Shown: positions 42,437 through 51,490, counted from the first letter of the stretch. The stretch: 64,000 bases of DNA from Streptomyces sp. A1136 (GCF_004795055.1 NZ_SSBJ01000016.1:62001-126000), one strand, 5' to 3'. The notes: generated by a model from the letters alone, not told the origin. Program-made: numbers and translations.

Positions 42437-42859
42437 TCAGTAGGCCGCTACGACCCGCACTTCCTCCTCGGTGATCACGCCGTCGACGATGCGGTACGAG
42501 CGGAACTGGAACTCGCCGAGGCCGTCCTGGTCGGCGGTGGAGACGAGTACGTAGTGCGCGCCGGGCTCGTTCGCGTAGGTGATGTCGGTGCGCGAGGGGT
42601 AGGCCTCGGTCGCGGTGTGCGAGTGGTAGACGATCACGGGTTCCTCGTCCCGGTCGTCCAGCTCGCGGTAGAGCTTGAGCAGGTCCTTGGAGTCGAACTC
42701 GTAGAACGTGGGCGAGCGGGCCGCGTTCAGCATCGGGACGAAACGCTCGGGGCGGTCGGTGCCGGCCGGGCCGGCCACGATCCCGCAGGCCTCGTCGGGG
42801 TGGTCCTTGCGGGCGTGTTCCACGATCTGGTCGTACAGGGCCTGGGTGAGGGTCAGCAT
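42437..42859 (-). CDS. mec: Mec, JAMM-type (M67) metallopeptidase for CysO
   Basis: The protein has 140 residues. The JAMM zinc motif is HSHTATEAYPSRTD (His79, His81, Asp92) with Glu23 in DEACGIVAG. Mec releases cysteine from the CysO-cysteine adduct; here it may also remove the SK tail of CysO. It is upstream of the leader peptide, cysO and cysM on the same strand. Confidence 0.92.
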   Translation of the reverse strand: MLTLTQALYDQIVEHARKDHPDEACGIVAGPAGTDRPERFVPMLNAARSPTFYEFDSKDLLKLYRELDDRDEEPVIVYHSHTATEAYPSRTDITYANEPGAHYVLVSTADQDGLGEFQFRSYRIVDGVITEEEVRVVAAY

Positions 42860-42879
42860 GAGCGACAGGATAAACAGAC

Positions 42880-42916
42880 GGGCCCTCCCGTACCGAGGAG
42901 TGGTACGGGAGGGCCC
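42880..42916 (-). terminator. Terminator after the amino acid permease gene
   Basis: Perfect 15-bp arms GGGCCCTCCCGTACC and GGTACGGGAGGGCCC enclose a 7-base loop, between the permease stop and the mec start. It separates the two transcripts. Confidence 0.88.
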
Positions 42917-42982
42917 GAATGGTGGACGGACGGTACGGGTACCGGCCGGGGCGGCCGGCCGGGACCCGTGGTCCGCGGGGGT

Positions 42983-44425
42983 CTACTGGGCCTTGGTGAA
43001 GGCCGCACCGCGCGGGTTGCGGGACTTCATGACCAGGTAGGAGACGCCCAGGATGACGCCCCACAGGGGCGCGCAGTACAGCGAGACGCGGGCGTCCTTG
43101 TCGGCGCCCATCATCACGATGACCATGCCGATGAACAGGAGCGCGAACCAGCTGGTGTACGGGGCTCCGGGCGCCCGGAACGGGGACTTCGGCAGGTCGC
43201 CGCGGTCGGAGGCGGCCCGGTAGCGGATCTGGCAGACCAGGATCATGATCCAGGCCCACATGCCGGAGATGGTGGCGAAGGAGACGACGTAGTCGAAGGC
43301 CTTGCCGGGGGCGACGTAGTTGATCCAGACGCCCACGAGCATCAGGGCGGCGGAGACGGTCGTGCCGACGAGCGGGGTGCCGCTCTTGGTCAGCTTGGTG
43401 AAGACCTTCGGGCCCTGGCCGTTGAGCGCGAGGTCGCGCAGCATGCGGCCGGTGGAGTACATGCCGGAGTTGCAGGAGGAGAGGGCCGCGGTGAGCACCA
43501 CGAAGTTGACGATGGCGGCGCCGACGCCGAGGCCCATCTTCTCGAAGGCGGCGACGAAGGGGCTGACGCCGGGCTGGAACTCGTGCCACGGGACGACCGA
43601 CAGGATCATGATCAGCGCGCCGACGTAGAAGACGGCGATCCGCCACGGCACGGTGTTGATGGCCTTGGGGAGGGTCTTCTCGGGGTCCTTGGACTCGCCG
43701 GCGGTGACGCCGACCAGCTCGACCGCCAGGAAGGCGAACATGACGATCTGCAGGGTCATCAGCGTGCCGCCGATGCCCTTGGGGAAGAAGCCGCCGTCAT
43801 TCCACAGGTTGGCGACGGTCGCGGTGTCGGCGGCGTCGGAGAACCCGATGGTGAGGATGCCGGCGCAGATCAGGATCATGCCGACGATGGCGGTGACCTT
43901 GACCATGGAGAACCAGAACTCCAGCTCGCCGAAGAGCTTCACGGAGATCAGGTTGGCGGCGTAGAGGACGACGGTGAAGATCAGCGCGTACGCCCACTGC
44001 GGGAAGCTGTCGTGGGTCCAGTACGACATGTACTGCGCGGCGGCGGTGACCTCGGTGATGCCGGTGACCACCCAGAACAGCCAGTACGTCCAGCCGGTCA
44101 CGTAACCCCAGAAGGGGCCGAGGAACTCGCGGGCGTAGTCCGAGAAGGAGCCGGACACCGGGCGGTACATGAGCAGCTCGCCCAGGGCCCGCATGATGAA
44201 GAAGATGACCAGGCCGGCGATGGCATAGGCCAGGATCAGGCTGGGGCCGGCCTTGGAGATGGCCTTGCCCGCGCCCAGGAACAGGCCGGTGCCGATGGCT
44301 CCGCCGATCGCGATCATCTGGATCTGGCGGGCTCCGAGCGCGCGGTGGTACCCCTCGCCGCCACCCTCGGGCCCGGCGGCCTCGCCGGGCTTCTTGTCGT
44401 GCTGCTCGACCTGCACAGAGGTCAT
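42983..44425 (-). CDS. APC-family amino acid permease
   Basis: The protein has 480 residues and twelve membrane helices. LGARQIQMIAIGGAIGTGLFLGAGKAI is the first-helix substrate motif of the AAT subfamily (GabP, AnsP, AroP, CycA). YRPVSGSFSDYAREFLGPFWGYVTGW and LALNGQGPKVF are also typical. The amino acid is not certain; asparagine or GABA types look closest. ATG 44425 is used; a GTG seven codons upstream is possible. Confidence 0.88.
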   Translation of the reverse strand: MTSVQVEQHDKKPGEAAGPEGGGEGYHRALGARQIQMIAIGGAIGTGLFLGAGKAISKAGPSLILAYAIAGLVIFFIMRALGELLMYRPVSGSFSDYAREFLGPFWGYVTGWTYWLFWVVTGITEVTAAAQYMSYWTHDSFPQWAYALIFTVVLYAANLISVKLFGELEFWFSMVKVTAIVGMILICAGILTIGFSDAADTATVANLWNDGGFFPKGIGGTLMTLQIVMFAFLAVELVGVTAGESKDPEKTLPKAINTVPWRIAVFYVGALIMILSVVPWHEFQPGVSPFVAAFEKMGLGVGAAIVNFVVLTAALSSCNSGMYSTGRMLRDLALNGQGPKVFTKLTKSGTPLVGTTVSAALMLVGVWINYVAPGKAFDYVVSFATISGMWAWIMILVCQIRYRAASDRGDLPKSPFRAPGAPYTSWFALLFIGMVIVMMGADKDARVSLYCAPLWGVILGVSYLVMKSRNPRGAAFTKAQ

Positions 44426-44659
44426 GTCTGGTGCGCCTTTCTCCACGCCGACCCGCGCCTTCGATGGCTGCGGATCGGGTCCTCGATCCCCCCGGATACG
44501 GATGGAGTTGCACGCCGGCGATCAGCCGGTTCAAGCGAGCCGGGGGACATGGGTGGCGTCCCGGCGGCAGTCGTGAAGATTTATCACGTGCTTACGGGTG
44601 ATCGAGAGGCCGGAATGTGGCGCACGGCACAGATAAACCGGGACATGAGGCGTGAAACA

Positions 44660-44690
44660 GATCAGATCACCGCATCGCGGTGATCTGATC
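44660..44690. terminator. Perfect 14-bp palindrome between clpS operon and permease
   Basis: The arms GATCAGATCACCGC and GCGGTGATCTGATC are perfect, with the 3-base loop ATC. It lies 60 bases past the DUF2017 stop and 235 bases upstream of the permease start. TGTTTC follows in the minus transcript. It is probably the terminator of clpS-DUF2017, but could also be an operator. Confidence 0.65.
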
Positions 44691-44749
44691 GTTATCCGGA
44701 TTTGAGCGTCCGCTGAGCGAACAACAGCGAAGGGCGGCCGGCGGCCGGC

Positions 44750-45358
44750 TCAGAGGGTCTCGATGAGGCTCTCCTGAAGACCGCCGAGCCACAGGTACGC
44801 CATCACCATGGGCTTGCGCGGATCGTCGTCCGGCAGCCGGAACAGCGCGGCGCTCTCGTCGTCCTCGGTGATCTCCAGCCGCGCCGCGATGGTCAGGCGC
44901 AGGTCGTTGAGCGCCCCGAGCCAGCGCAGCGGCAGCTCTCCGGTGAGCTCCAGCACGGCCGCGCCGTCGCCGACCGGTGCGAGGTCGTTCAGGCTGTGGA
45001 CGACCGCCAGGGCGTCCTCGCGCTTGCGGGTGCGCAGGTCGTTCTCCGTGAAGCGGCGGAACTCGGCCGAGCGGGCCTTCAGCTCCTCGGCCTCGGCGCG
45101 CCGCAGGTCGTCCCGCGCGTCCGGGCCGGCCCCGTACGCGTCGGGGAAGAGGCGGGCGAGGGCCGGGTCGGCCGGGGGCTCGGTCGGGCCGTCCGAGGCG
45201 AAGAGCACCGCCAGCGGGTCGGCGTCCGCCGCGGGTTCCGGCTCGCCCGGGCCGATCAGCTCCAGCAGTTGCACGGCCAGGGAACGCAGGATGGAGATCT
45301 CGATGTCGTCGAGCGCGATCGCCGCGCCGCCGCTCTCGCGGGACTCGAAGGTGCCCAT
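44750..45358 (-). CDS. DUF2017 protein
   Basis: The protein has 202 residues. IALDDIEISILRSLAVQLLELIGPG and EDDESAALFRLPDDDPRKPMVMAYLWLGGLQESLIETL are the conserved ends of DUF2017. It always seems to follow clpS in actinobacteria, and starts within the clpS stop here (TGATG), so it may assist ClpS/ClpAP-type degradation. That role is inferred from context. Confidence 0.85.
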   Translation of the reverse strand: MGTFESRESGGAAIALDDIEISILRSLAVQLLELIGPGEPEPAADADPLAVLFASDGPTEPPADPALARLFPDAYGAGPDARDDLRRAEAEELKARSAEFRRFTENDLRTRKREDALAVVHSLNDLAPVGDGAAVLELTGELPLRWLGALNDLRLTIAARLEITEDDESAALFRLPDDDPRKPMVMAYLWLGGLQESLIETL

Positions 45359-45663
45359 CAGCCGCGGTCCTGCGACAGCGTCGCCCACAGCCCGTAGCCG
45401 TGCATGGCCTGCACGTCCCGTTCCATCTCCTCGCGGGTGCCGCTGGACACGACGGCCCGGCCCTTGTGGTGGACGTCGAGCATCAGCCGGTTCGCCTTGT
45501 CCTTGGGGTAGCCGAAGTACGCCTGGAACACGTACGTCACGTAGCTCATGAGGTTGACCGGGTCGTTGTGCACCAGGGTCACCCACGGGACGTCGGGTTC
45601 GGGGACCACGGAGGTCTCTTCGGCCGATTCGGTGCGTTCGATCTCAATGGGAGCAACACTCAC
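45358..45663 (-). CDS. clpS: ATP-dependent Clp protease adaptor ClpS
   Basis: The protein has 101 residues. VPWVTLVHNDPVNLMSYVTYVFQ is the N-degron-binding segment (HNDPxxxM), then DKANRLMLDVHHKGRAVV. ClpS delivers N-end-rule substrates to ClpA/C. GTG 45663 is chosen near the conserved IEIERTES; ATG 45672 is an equally possible start. Confidence 0.93.
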   Translation of the reverse strand: MSVAPIEIERTESAEETSVVPEPDVPWVTLVHNDPVNLMSYVTYVFQAYFGYPKDKANRLMLDVHHKGRAVVSSGTREEMERDVQAMHGYGLWATLSQDRG

Positions 45664-45710
45664 CCGTCCCATGCTGCCACTGTGACGGGTCCGTCGCACA
45701 AACCGGGCCT

Positions 45711-45735
45711 ACATCTCGTCACTTTGACGAGATGT
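45711..45735. promoter_or_regulatory. Perfect 25-bp palindrome upstream of pncB
   Basis: The arms ACATCTCGTCA and TGACGAGATGT are 11 bp each around CTT. It lies 17 bases before the pncB ATG and 47 bases before the divergent clpS start. Its position and symmetry suggest an operator for an NAD-related repressor, but I cannot name the regulator. Confidence 0.7.
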
Positions 45736-45752
45736 GCGCTAGCATCCGTGTC

Positions 45753-47081
45753 ATGAACCCTGCGGACCTGGGCCTGCCGGTGGACGTGCCGTCGACAGCG
45801 CTCTTCACGGACCATTACGAGCTCACGATGCTCCAGGCGGCGCTGGCGAACGGCACCGCGGACCGGCGTTCGGTCTTCGAGGTCTTCACCCGGCGACTGC
45901 CCGAGGGGCGGCGCTACGGCGTGGTCGCGGGCACCGGGCGGGTCCTGGACGCGGTCGAGAACTTCCGCTTCGACGGCCAGGTCCTGGAGTTCCTGCGCGA
46001 GCGGGCCGTCGTCGACGCGCCGACGCTGGACTGGCTGGCCTCGTACCGCTTCTCGGGCGACATCTGGGGCTACCCGGAGGGCGAGGTCTACTTCCCCGGC
46101 TCGCCCGTTCTGCGGGTCGAGGGCAGCTTCGCCGAGTGCGTGCTGCTGGAGACCGTCGTCCTGTCGATCCTCAACCACGACTCGGCGATCGCCGCCGCCG
46201 CCTCCCGGATGGCCTCGGCCGCGGGCGGCCGGCCGCTGATCGAGATGGGCGCCCGGCGCACGCACGAGTTGGCGGCCGTCGCGGCCTCGCGCGCCGCGTA
46301 CGTCGGCGGCTTCACCTCCACCTCGGACCTGGCGGCCGGCTTCCGCTACGGGATTCCCACGGTCGGCACGAGCGCGCACGCCTTCACCCTGGTGCACGAC
46401 AGCGAGCGCGACGCCTTCACCGCGCAGGTGGCCTCGCTGGGCGGCGGCACCACCCTGCTGGTGGACACCTACGACGTCGCGGAGGCTGTGCGGACGGCCG
46501 TCGAGGTCGCCGGGACGGGACTGGGCGCGGTGCGCATCGACTCCGGGGACCTCTTGTTGGTGGCGCACCGGGTGCGGCACCAGCTGGACGAGCTGGGGGC
46601 GACGGGCACCCGGATCGTGGTCACCTCCGACCTGGACGAGTACGCGATCGCCTCGCTGGCGGCGGCGCCCGTGGACGCCTACGGGGTCGGCACCCAGTTG
46701 GTGACCGGCAGCGGGCACCCGACGTGCTCGATGGTCTACAAGCTGGTGGCGCGGGCCGCGTCGGCGGACCCGAAGGCGCCCTTGCTGCCGGTCGCCAAGA
46801 AGTCCTCGGGCGGCAAGACCTCGCTCGGGGGCCGCAAATGGGCGGCCCGCCGGCTGGACTCCGAGGGCGTCGCGGAGGCGGAGGTCGTGGGCGTGGGCCC
46901 GGTGCCGACGGCCCTCGCGGACCGACAGCTCCTGGTCCAGCTGGTCAAGGGCGGGGAGGTCGTGGCCCGGGAACCCCTGGAGGCGGCCCGCGACCGCCAC
47001 GTCGCGGCCCGCTCGGGCCTGCCGCTGTCCGCGACGCAGCTCTCGCGCGGCGAGGCCGTGATCCCGACCGAGTACGCGTAG
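45753..47081 (+). CDS. pncB: Nicotinate phosphoribosyltransferase
   Basis: The protein has 442 residues. ALFTDHYELTMLQAAL, FEVFTRRLPEGRRYGVVAG, EMGARRTHELAAVAASRAAYVGGFTST and VRIDSGDLLLVAHRVR are family blocks. It makes nicotinate mononucleotide from nicotinate and PRPP in the Preiss-Handler pathway. ATG 45753 follows the palindrome closely; pncA follows. Confidence 0.93.
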   Translation: MNPADLGLPVDVPSTALFTDHYELTMLQAALANGTADRRSVFEVFTRRLPEGRRYGVVAGTGRVLDAVENFRFDGQVLEFLRERAVVDAPTLDWLASYRFSGDIWGYPEGEVYFPGSPVLRVEGSFAECVLLETVVLSILNHDSAIAAAASRMASAAGGRPLIEMGARRTHELAAVAASRAAYVGGFTSTSDLAAGFRYGIPTVGTSAHAFTLVHDSERDAFTAQVASLGGGTTLLVDTYDVAEAVRTAVEVAGTGLGAVRIDSGDLLLVAHRVRHQLDELGATGTRIVVTSDLDEYAIASLAAAPVDAYGVGTQLVTGSGHPTCSMVYKLVARAASADPKAPLLPVAKKSSGGKTSLGGRKWAARRLDSEGVAEAEVVGVGPVPTALADRQLLVQLVKGGEVVAREPLEAARDRHVAARSGLPLSATQLSRGEAVIPTEYA

Positions 47082-47249
47082 TCGCCCCGCGTACCGGGCC
47101 GGGGTCCCGTCCCCGGCCCGGTACGGGCGGGGCGACCGCGACCTCGGCGGCGTTTGAGGCGCGGGGGTACGGGGGCAGGGCACCGGCACGGTGGGGAAGA
47201 GCCCCGCGGGGTACCGCCCCACCACACATCACAGCGAAGGGCACGCGAC

Positions 47250-47852
47250 ATGCACCGCGCACTGATCGTCGTCGACGTACAGAACGACTTCTGCGAAGGC
47301 GGCAGCCTCGCGGTCACCGGCGGGGCGGACGTCGCCGCCGCCATCACGGAACTGATCGGGCAGGCCACCCCGGGCTACCGGCACGTCGTCGCCACGCGCG
47401 ACCACCACATCGACCCCGGCCCGCACTTCGCGCACCCGCCGGCCGAGCCGAACTACGAGACGTCCTGGCCGGTGCACTGCGTCGCCGGGACCGAGGGCGT
47501 CGGCTTCCACCCGAACTTCGCCCCGGCGGTGGCCTCCGGCGCCGTCGCCGCCGTCTTCGACAAGGGGGCCTACGAGGCCGCGTACAGCGGCTTCGAGGGC
47601 CGGGACGAGAACGACGCCGGCCTCGCCGACTGGCTGCGGGAGCGGGGCGTCACGGAGGTCGACGTGGTGGGCATCGCCACCGACCACTGCGTGCGGGCCA
47701 CCGCCCTCGACGCGGCCCGCGAGGGTTTCCGTACGCACGTCCTGCTCGACCTCACGGCGGGCGTGGCCCCGCACACCACCGCACGAGCCCTGGAGGACCT
47801 CCGCGCGGCCGGGGTGCACCTGACCGGCACCCCGGTGGTCGCAGGCGCGTAG
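47250..47852 (+). CDS. pncA: Nicotinamidase (isochorismatase fold)
   Basis: The protein has 200 residues. The catalytic triad is Asp9 (VVDVQNDF), Lys105 (VFDKGAY) and Cys147 (GIATDHCVRATA). Metal ligands are in TRDHHIDPGPHF. It converts nicotinamide to nicotinate for PncB. The gene lies 168 bases after pncB, so it may be on the same transcript. GAAGGG precedes the ATG. Confidence 0.9.
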   Translation: MHRALIVVDVQNDFCEGGSLAVTGGADVAAAITELIGQATPGYRHVVATRDHHIDPGPHFAHPPAEPNYETSWPVHCVAGTEGVGFHPNFAPAVASGAVAAVFDKGAYEAAYSGFEGRDENDAGLADWLRERGVTEVDVVGIATDHCVRATALDAAREGFRTHVLLDLTAGVAPHTTARALEDLRAAGVHLTGTPVVAGA

Positions 47853-47924
47853 CGGGCCGCCAGAGGGCGCCTGGGCGGCGGGGCGCCCCCTGCGCCCCCG
47901 GCCAGGGAGGGCGGCTGCGAGGCC

Positions 47925-48230
47925 CTAGGCGCCCCGCAGCAGGGCGCCGATCGGGTGCCAGAGCTCTTGGGCCCGGTCGGGGGTGCAACGCCACAGGAGG
48001 CCGTCCGGGTGGTGGAGGACGGCGGTGACCTCGTCGGGGGTCGGCGGGTGGGCGTTGCCGCGCAGGTAGACGGCGCGCATGCCGAGGTTCCGCAGCCTGG
48101 TCAGGGCGCGGGCCCGGTTCGCGGCGTGCACGAGCACCCGGACGTTTCCGCCCTCGCCGGAGGGCCTCGGCAGCATGAGCGCGACCACCACGCTGCCGCC
48201 GGGCAGTCTCACGAATCCCCCACCGGGCAT
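47925..48230 (-). CDS. Conserved streptomycete protein of unknown function
   Basis: The protein has 101 residues with no clear membrane helix or signal. It has a beta-like start (GGGFVRLPGGSVVVALMLPR), a central VRVLVHAANRARALTRLRNLGMRAVYLRG and an acidic end (PDEVTAVLHHPDGLLWRC). ATG 48230 has GGGGGAG 9 bases upstream; the TTG at 48251 is less likely. I do not recognise a family. Confidence 0.6.
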   Translation of the reverse strand: MPGGGFVRLPGGSVVVALMLPRPSGEGGNVRVLVHAANRARALTRLRNLGMRAVYLRGNAHPPTPDEVTAVLHHPDGLLWRCTPDRAQELWHPIGALLRGA

Positions 48231-48281
48231 GATCTTCAGCTCCCCCGTCAATAAGACAACTTCCGACCCGCATCTAAACGC

Positions 48282-48317
48282 GATCGGCCGCCGCCCGCTA
48301 GAGGGCGACGGCCGATC
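48282..48317 (-). terminator. Terminator after the M6 protease gene
   Basis: The arms GATCGGCCGcCGCCC and GGGCGaCGGCCGATC pair except for one C-A mismatch (lower case), with a 6-base loop. It lies 27 bases past the stop. Confidence 0.8.
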
Positions 48318-48343
48318 ATGCTTTGACCTGCGATTTTGCCGGA

Positions 48344-50755
48344 CTACTTGGCGGCGGGACCGACCTCGACCGTCATCTGGAGACCGTCGTACGGCTCCTT
48401 GACGATCTTGATCTTGGTGTTGGTGTCAGTGGTCTTCACCGAACCGGTCGGGTTCTCGTCGTAGAAGTACTTGCCCTTGTGGTCGTCGAAGACGAGGTTC
48501 GCGGGCTTCGGCTTGAGGAACAGCGCCTCACCGTTCTTGTGCAGCGTGAAGGCGTCCGTCGAGTAGGCGCTGAACGTCGCGTCGTACGGCTGGATCTTGT
48601 TCCGCAGCAGGGTGCCGTCCGCCCACTTCATCGGCTTGGCGTTGGCGTCGATCGGCAGGATCAGACCCGAGCCCGGGTGCTGGCTCGTGTTGTTGTCCTT
48701 CTGGGAGGTGTCCCAGAGCCAGACCAGCAGACCGTCCTGGTAGGGGTAGTGCTCCACCCAGTTCGGCTTGGTGTTGGCGAAGCCGAAGTTGTACGGGCCG
48801 ACCTTGAGGGTCGAGTCGTACGAGACGTAGCGACGGTTCTCCGCCAGGTAGTACTGCGCGTACTCCTTGGTGAAGCCGGCGCCGACCCGGGAGAAGCCCT
48901 TGCCGGTCCAGCCGTTGTCGCCGTTCTCGGCGCCGTCGGTGAACAGCGCGGAGCCGTCCGCGGTGAGGGTGATGGCGTCGGCCGTGAAGCCCTTGCCGCC
49001 CGCGCCGCCGTCCGTCTGGTAGCGGAAGCGGAGGTCGATCTTCTTGCCCGCGTAGGCGTCGAGCGGGAAGTTCAGCTGCTTCCAGGCGCCGGAGACACCG
49101 GTCAGCGAGGGGGCGCCGGAGGCGTCGGCCGGGATGGCCGCACCGTCGGCGGTGCCGGCGAGGGGCGTCCAGGTGGCGCCGCCGTCCGTGGACACCTCGG
49201 TGTACAGGAAGTCGTAGTCCTGCTCGATGTCCCACCAGCCCTTGAGGGACAGGGCGGCGGAGGACTTGCCGGTCAGGTCGACCGAGCGGGTCAGGGTGTT
49301 CTTGAGGTCGTCACCCATGTTGCTCCACCACTGCGAGGAGCCCTCGGCGGGAGCGACGATGTCCGTCTTGACCTGCTTCTTCGGCAGCTCGACGAGCAGA
49401 CCCTGCTTGTCCTTGGTGTTGTACTCGGCGACGCCCAGCTTGTGGGTGGACTTCGTCGCGGCCTTGGCCTTGTCGTAGTTCAGCCAGCCCAGCTGGAGCT
49501 TGCTCCAGGCGTCCATGTCGCCCGGGAGGTTGCCTATGGAGTCCTTGCCGTCGCCGAGCCAGGAGCCCGCCGACATCAGGGACCAGAAGCCGACGCTGTT
49601 GTCGCCGCCGCCGGAGGTGTCGTAGAGGTCCGGCAGACCGAGGTCGTGGCCGTACTCGTGCGCGAAGACGCCGAGGCCGCCGTTCTCCGGCTGCATCGTG
49701 TAGTCGCCGACCCAGATGCCGGTGTCGCCGATCTGCGTGCCGCCGGCCTTGTTGTTCGCCGGGCCGGTCTTGCCGACATCGGTGCCGTAGGCGTACCAAC
49801 GGTGCGCCCACAGGGCGTTGGTGCCCTGCACGCCGCCGCCGGCCGACTCGTCCTCGCCCGCGTGGACGATCTGGAAGTGGTCGATGTAGCCGTCGGGCTC
49901 GTTGAAGTTGCCGTCGCCGTCGTAGTCGTTGCGGTCCCACTGGTCGTACTGCGCCAGGGTCGCCTTGATCTCGGCGTCGGTCTTGCCGGCCTTCTTCTGG
50001 GCGTCGACCCAGGCGTTGACGCCGTCCTTGACGGTGTCCCAGACGTTGGAGCAGTTCGTCTGGCCGCAGTAGTTCGAGCCGTAACGGGCCTCGTTGTACG
50101 GGATCTTGACCCAGTCGGCGACCTGGCCGTCGACCGAGTAGCGACCCGAGGAGGTCTTCTCGTAGTAGGTCTTCAGCGAGTTCTTGCCCTGGCCGGTACC
50201 GAAGTACAGGTCCTGGAAGTAGTCCCGGCTGAAGTCCTTGCGCCAGGCCGTGCTGTTGTTCGTCGCGCGGTCCGGCTGCGCGATCGTGTTGTGCGCGGGC
50301 CCCGGGGTACCGCCGTACTTCGGCGCCGGCGGCTTGGGACCGTTGGGGCCGTCCGGGTCGTACATGGTCGTGTTGTCGACCTGGTCGCCGAACTCGACGA
50401 GGATCGTGAAGATCTTGTCGGTCTTCTCGCGACCCAGCTCGACGTACTTCTTGTCGTCCAGCTTGACGACCTTGGAGGCCCCGCGCTGCTCGACGGCCTT
50501 CTTGCCGCTCAGCACCTGGTCGAGGGCGGCCTCGCGCGCCTGCGCCTGCTGCTTGCTGAACGGGCCGGGCAGGTCGTGCTTGACCTGCTCCTTCGCCGCA
50601 GCGGTCGGGTCCTGACGCTCCGCTGCGGGTGCGCCACCCCAACTCGTGTCCGCTTGTGCCGTGGTGAAGAAGGCGCCCGCGGCCGCGGTCGCGGCCAGCG
50701 TCACGGCGATTGCCGCGCCGCGCAGCGCACGCCTTCCCTTGGAGTTGCCGGTCAC
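48344..50755 (-). CDS. Secreted M6-family (immune inhibitor A-like) metalloprotease
   Basis: The protein has 803 residues. A signal peptide (RRALRGAAIAVTLAATAAAGAFFTTAQA) precedes a propeptide and the catalytic domain with zinc motif HEYGHDLGLPD (about 366-376) and the downstream Met turn (SLMSAGSW). A jelly-roll/MAM-like region with SLKGWWDIEQDYDFLY follows. InhA-type enzymes degrade host or environmental proteins extracellularly. GTG 50755 is chosen at the signal peptide, with GGGAGGGG about 11 bases upstream. A strong terminator follows. Confidence 0.9.
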   Translation of the reverse strand: MTGNSKGRRALRGAAIAVTLAATAAAGAFFTTAQADTSWGGAPAAERQDPTAAAKEQVKHDLPGPFSKQQAQAREAALDQVLSGKKAVEQRGASKVVKLDDKKYVELGREKTDKIFTILVEFGDQVDNTTMYDPDGPNGPKPPAPKYGGTPGPAHNTIAQPDRATNNSTAWRKDFSRDYFQDLYFGTGQGKNSLKTYYEKTSSGRYSVDGQVADWVKIPYNEARYGSNYCGQTNCSNVWDTVKDGVNAWVDAQKKAGKTDAEIKATLAQYDQWDRNDYDGDGNFNEPDGYIDHFQIVHAGEDESAGGGVQGTNALWAHRWYAYGTDVGKTGPANNKAGGTQIGDTGIWVGDYTMQPENGGLGVFAHEYGHDLGLPDLYDTSGGGDNSVGFWSLMSAGSWLGDGKDSIGNLPGDMDAWSKLQLGWLNYDKAKAATKSTHKLGVAEYNTKDKQGLLVELPKKQVKTDIVAPAEGSSQWWSNMGDDLKNTLTRSVDLTGKSSAALSLKGWWDIEQDYDFLYTEVSTDGGATWTPLAGTADGAAIPADASGAPSLTGVSGAWKQLNFPLDAYAGKKIDLRFRYQTDGGAGGKGFTADAITLTADGSALFTDGAENGDNGWTGKGFSRVGAGFTKEYAQYYLAENRRYVSYDSTLKVGPYNFGFANTKPNWVEHYPYQDGLLVWLWDTSQKDNNTSQHPGSGLILPIDANAKPMKWADGTLLRNKIQPYDATFSAYSTDAFTLHKNGEALFLKPKPANLVFDDHKGKYFYDENPTGSVKTTDTNTKIKIVKEPYDGLQMTVEVGPAAK

Positions 50756-51190
50756 TTGATGTCGTTCCCCTCCCGCGGCCGCAGCGTTGGTCGGAACGTC
50801 TCCAAAGGAGTGGGGGGTTCCGCGCGGCGCGCGTCTCAAGTGACGACATTTGACCGGAGAGACGCGAGAAAAGACAGACCTTGACTTGTTCCTTACAAGT
50901 GCACTATGCGGGCAAGGAGTTCCGCTATTCGGACGTTCGTCGCCAGTCGGGGCGAAGGGGCGCTTCCCGACCTCCACACGCCCCTGGAGTCATACCGGAG
51001 GACGGCCGGAGAACCACCCGGGGATGCACGGGAAATGACGCCGTGCGCCCCCCGTGCTCCCGCGCGAAGCCACCCTCCGGTTAGGGCACGCTTACTGACG
51101 GTTCCTCTCGGGCATGCCCCGTCGTAGAGTCTCTTGACGCGCGACGAGTTGAGCCGACTCTCCCTCACCGCCTTGAGGACGGATACCGCC
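50756..51190. other. Intergenic region between the divergent M6 protease and a small membrane protein gene
   Basis: It has no convincing gene. It contains a -35/-10-like pair on the plus strand (TTGACT at 50881, CTATGC about 17 bases later) and an inverted repeat ACTTGT-N5-ACAAGT at 50884-50900. It is more AT-rich than its surroundings near 50865-50915, as expected for promoters of the protease. Confidence 0.5.
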
Positions 51191-51490
51191 ATGCCGCGTC
51201 CGACTGCCGCACAGCTCGCCTACGGCTCCGCCACCGTCATCGTGTCGACGATCGCCATGCTGCTGCTGTCGCAGACGAGCACGGGGATCGGGATCGCGGT
51301 CATCTCCGCCGCCGCGCTCGCCCTCGGACTACTCGTCGCGCTCACCGTGCCCATCCCCCGCCGGCGCGGCAGGCACGCCGCCGGACGGTCCGCCGCGGCG
51401 CCGACGGCGACCGAACTCCCCCTCGACGCGCCCTCGCGGGCGCGGGTCCCCGAGCCGAGGGCCGCCTCCGAGCACCCCGTGCACCACTGA
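51191..51490 (+). CDS. Small membrane protein of unknown function
   Basis: The protein has 99 residues with two membrane helices (ATVIVSTIAMLLLSQTSTGI, GIAVISAAALALGLLVALTVP), then a basic and Pro/Ala-rich cytoplasmic tail ending ASEHPVHH. GAGGACGG precedes the ATG. No family is recognised. Confidence 0.65.
   Translation: MPRPTAAQLAYGSATVIVSTIAMLLLSQTSTGIGIAVISAAALALGLLVALTVPIPRRRGRHAAGRSAAAPTATELPLDAPSRARVPEPRAASEHPVHH

Noticed and set aside
42197..44683. Plus-strand open frame of 828 codons opposite mec and the permease
   Set aside because: It spans several real minus-strand genes and is rich in Asp, Gly and His with no domain.
48323..50884. Plus-strand open frame of 853 codons opposite the M6 protease
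   Set aside because: It is Val/Gly/Leu-rich with no recognisable domain, and it exactly mirrors the protease gene, which has a signal peptide and zinc motif.
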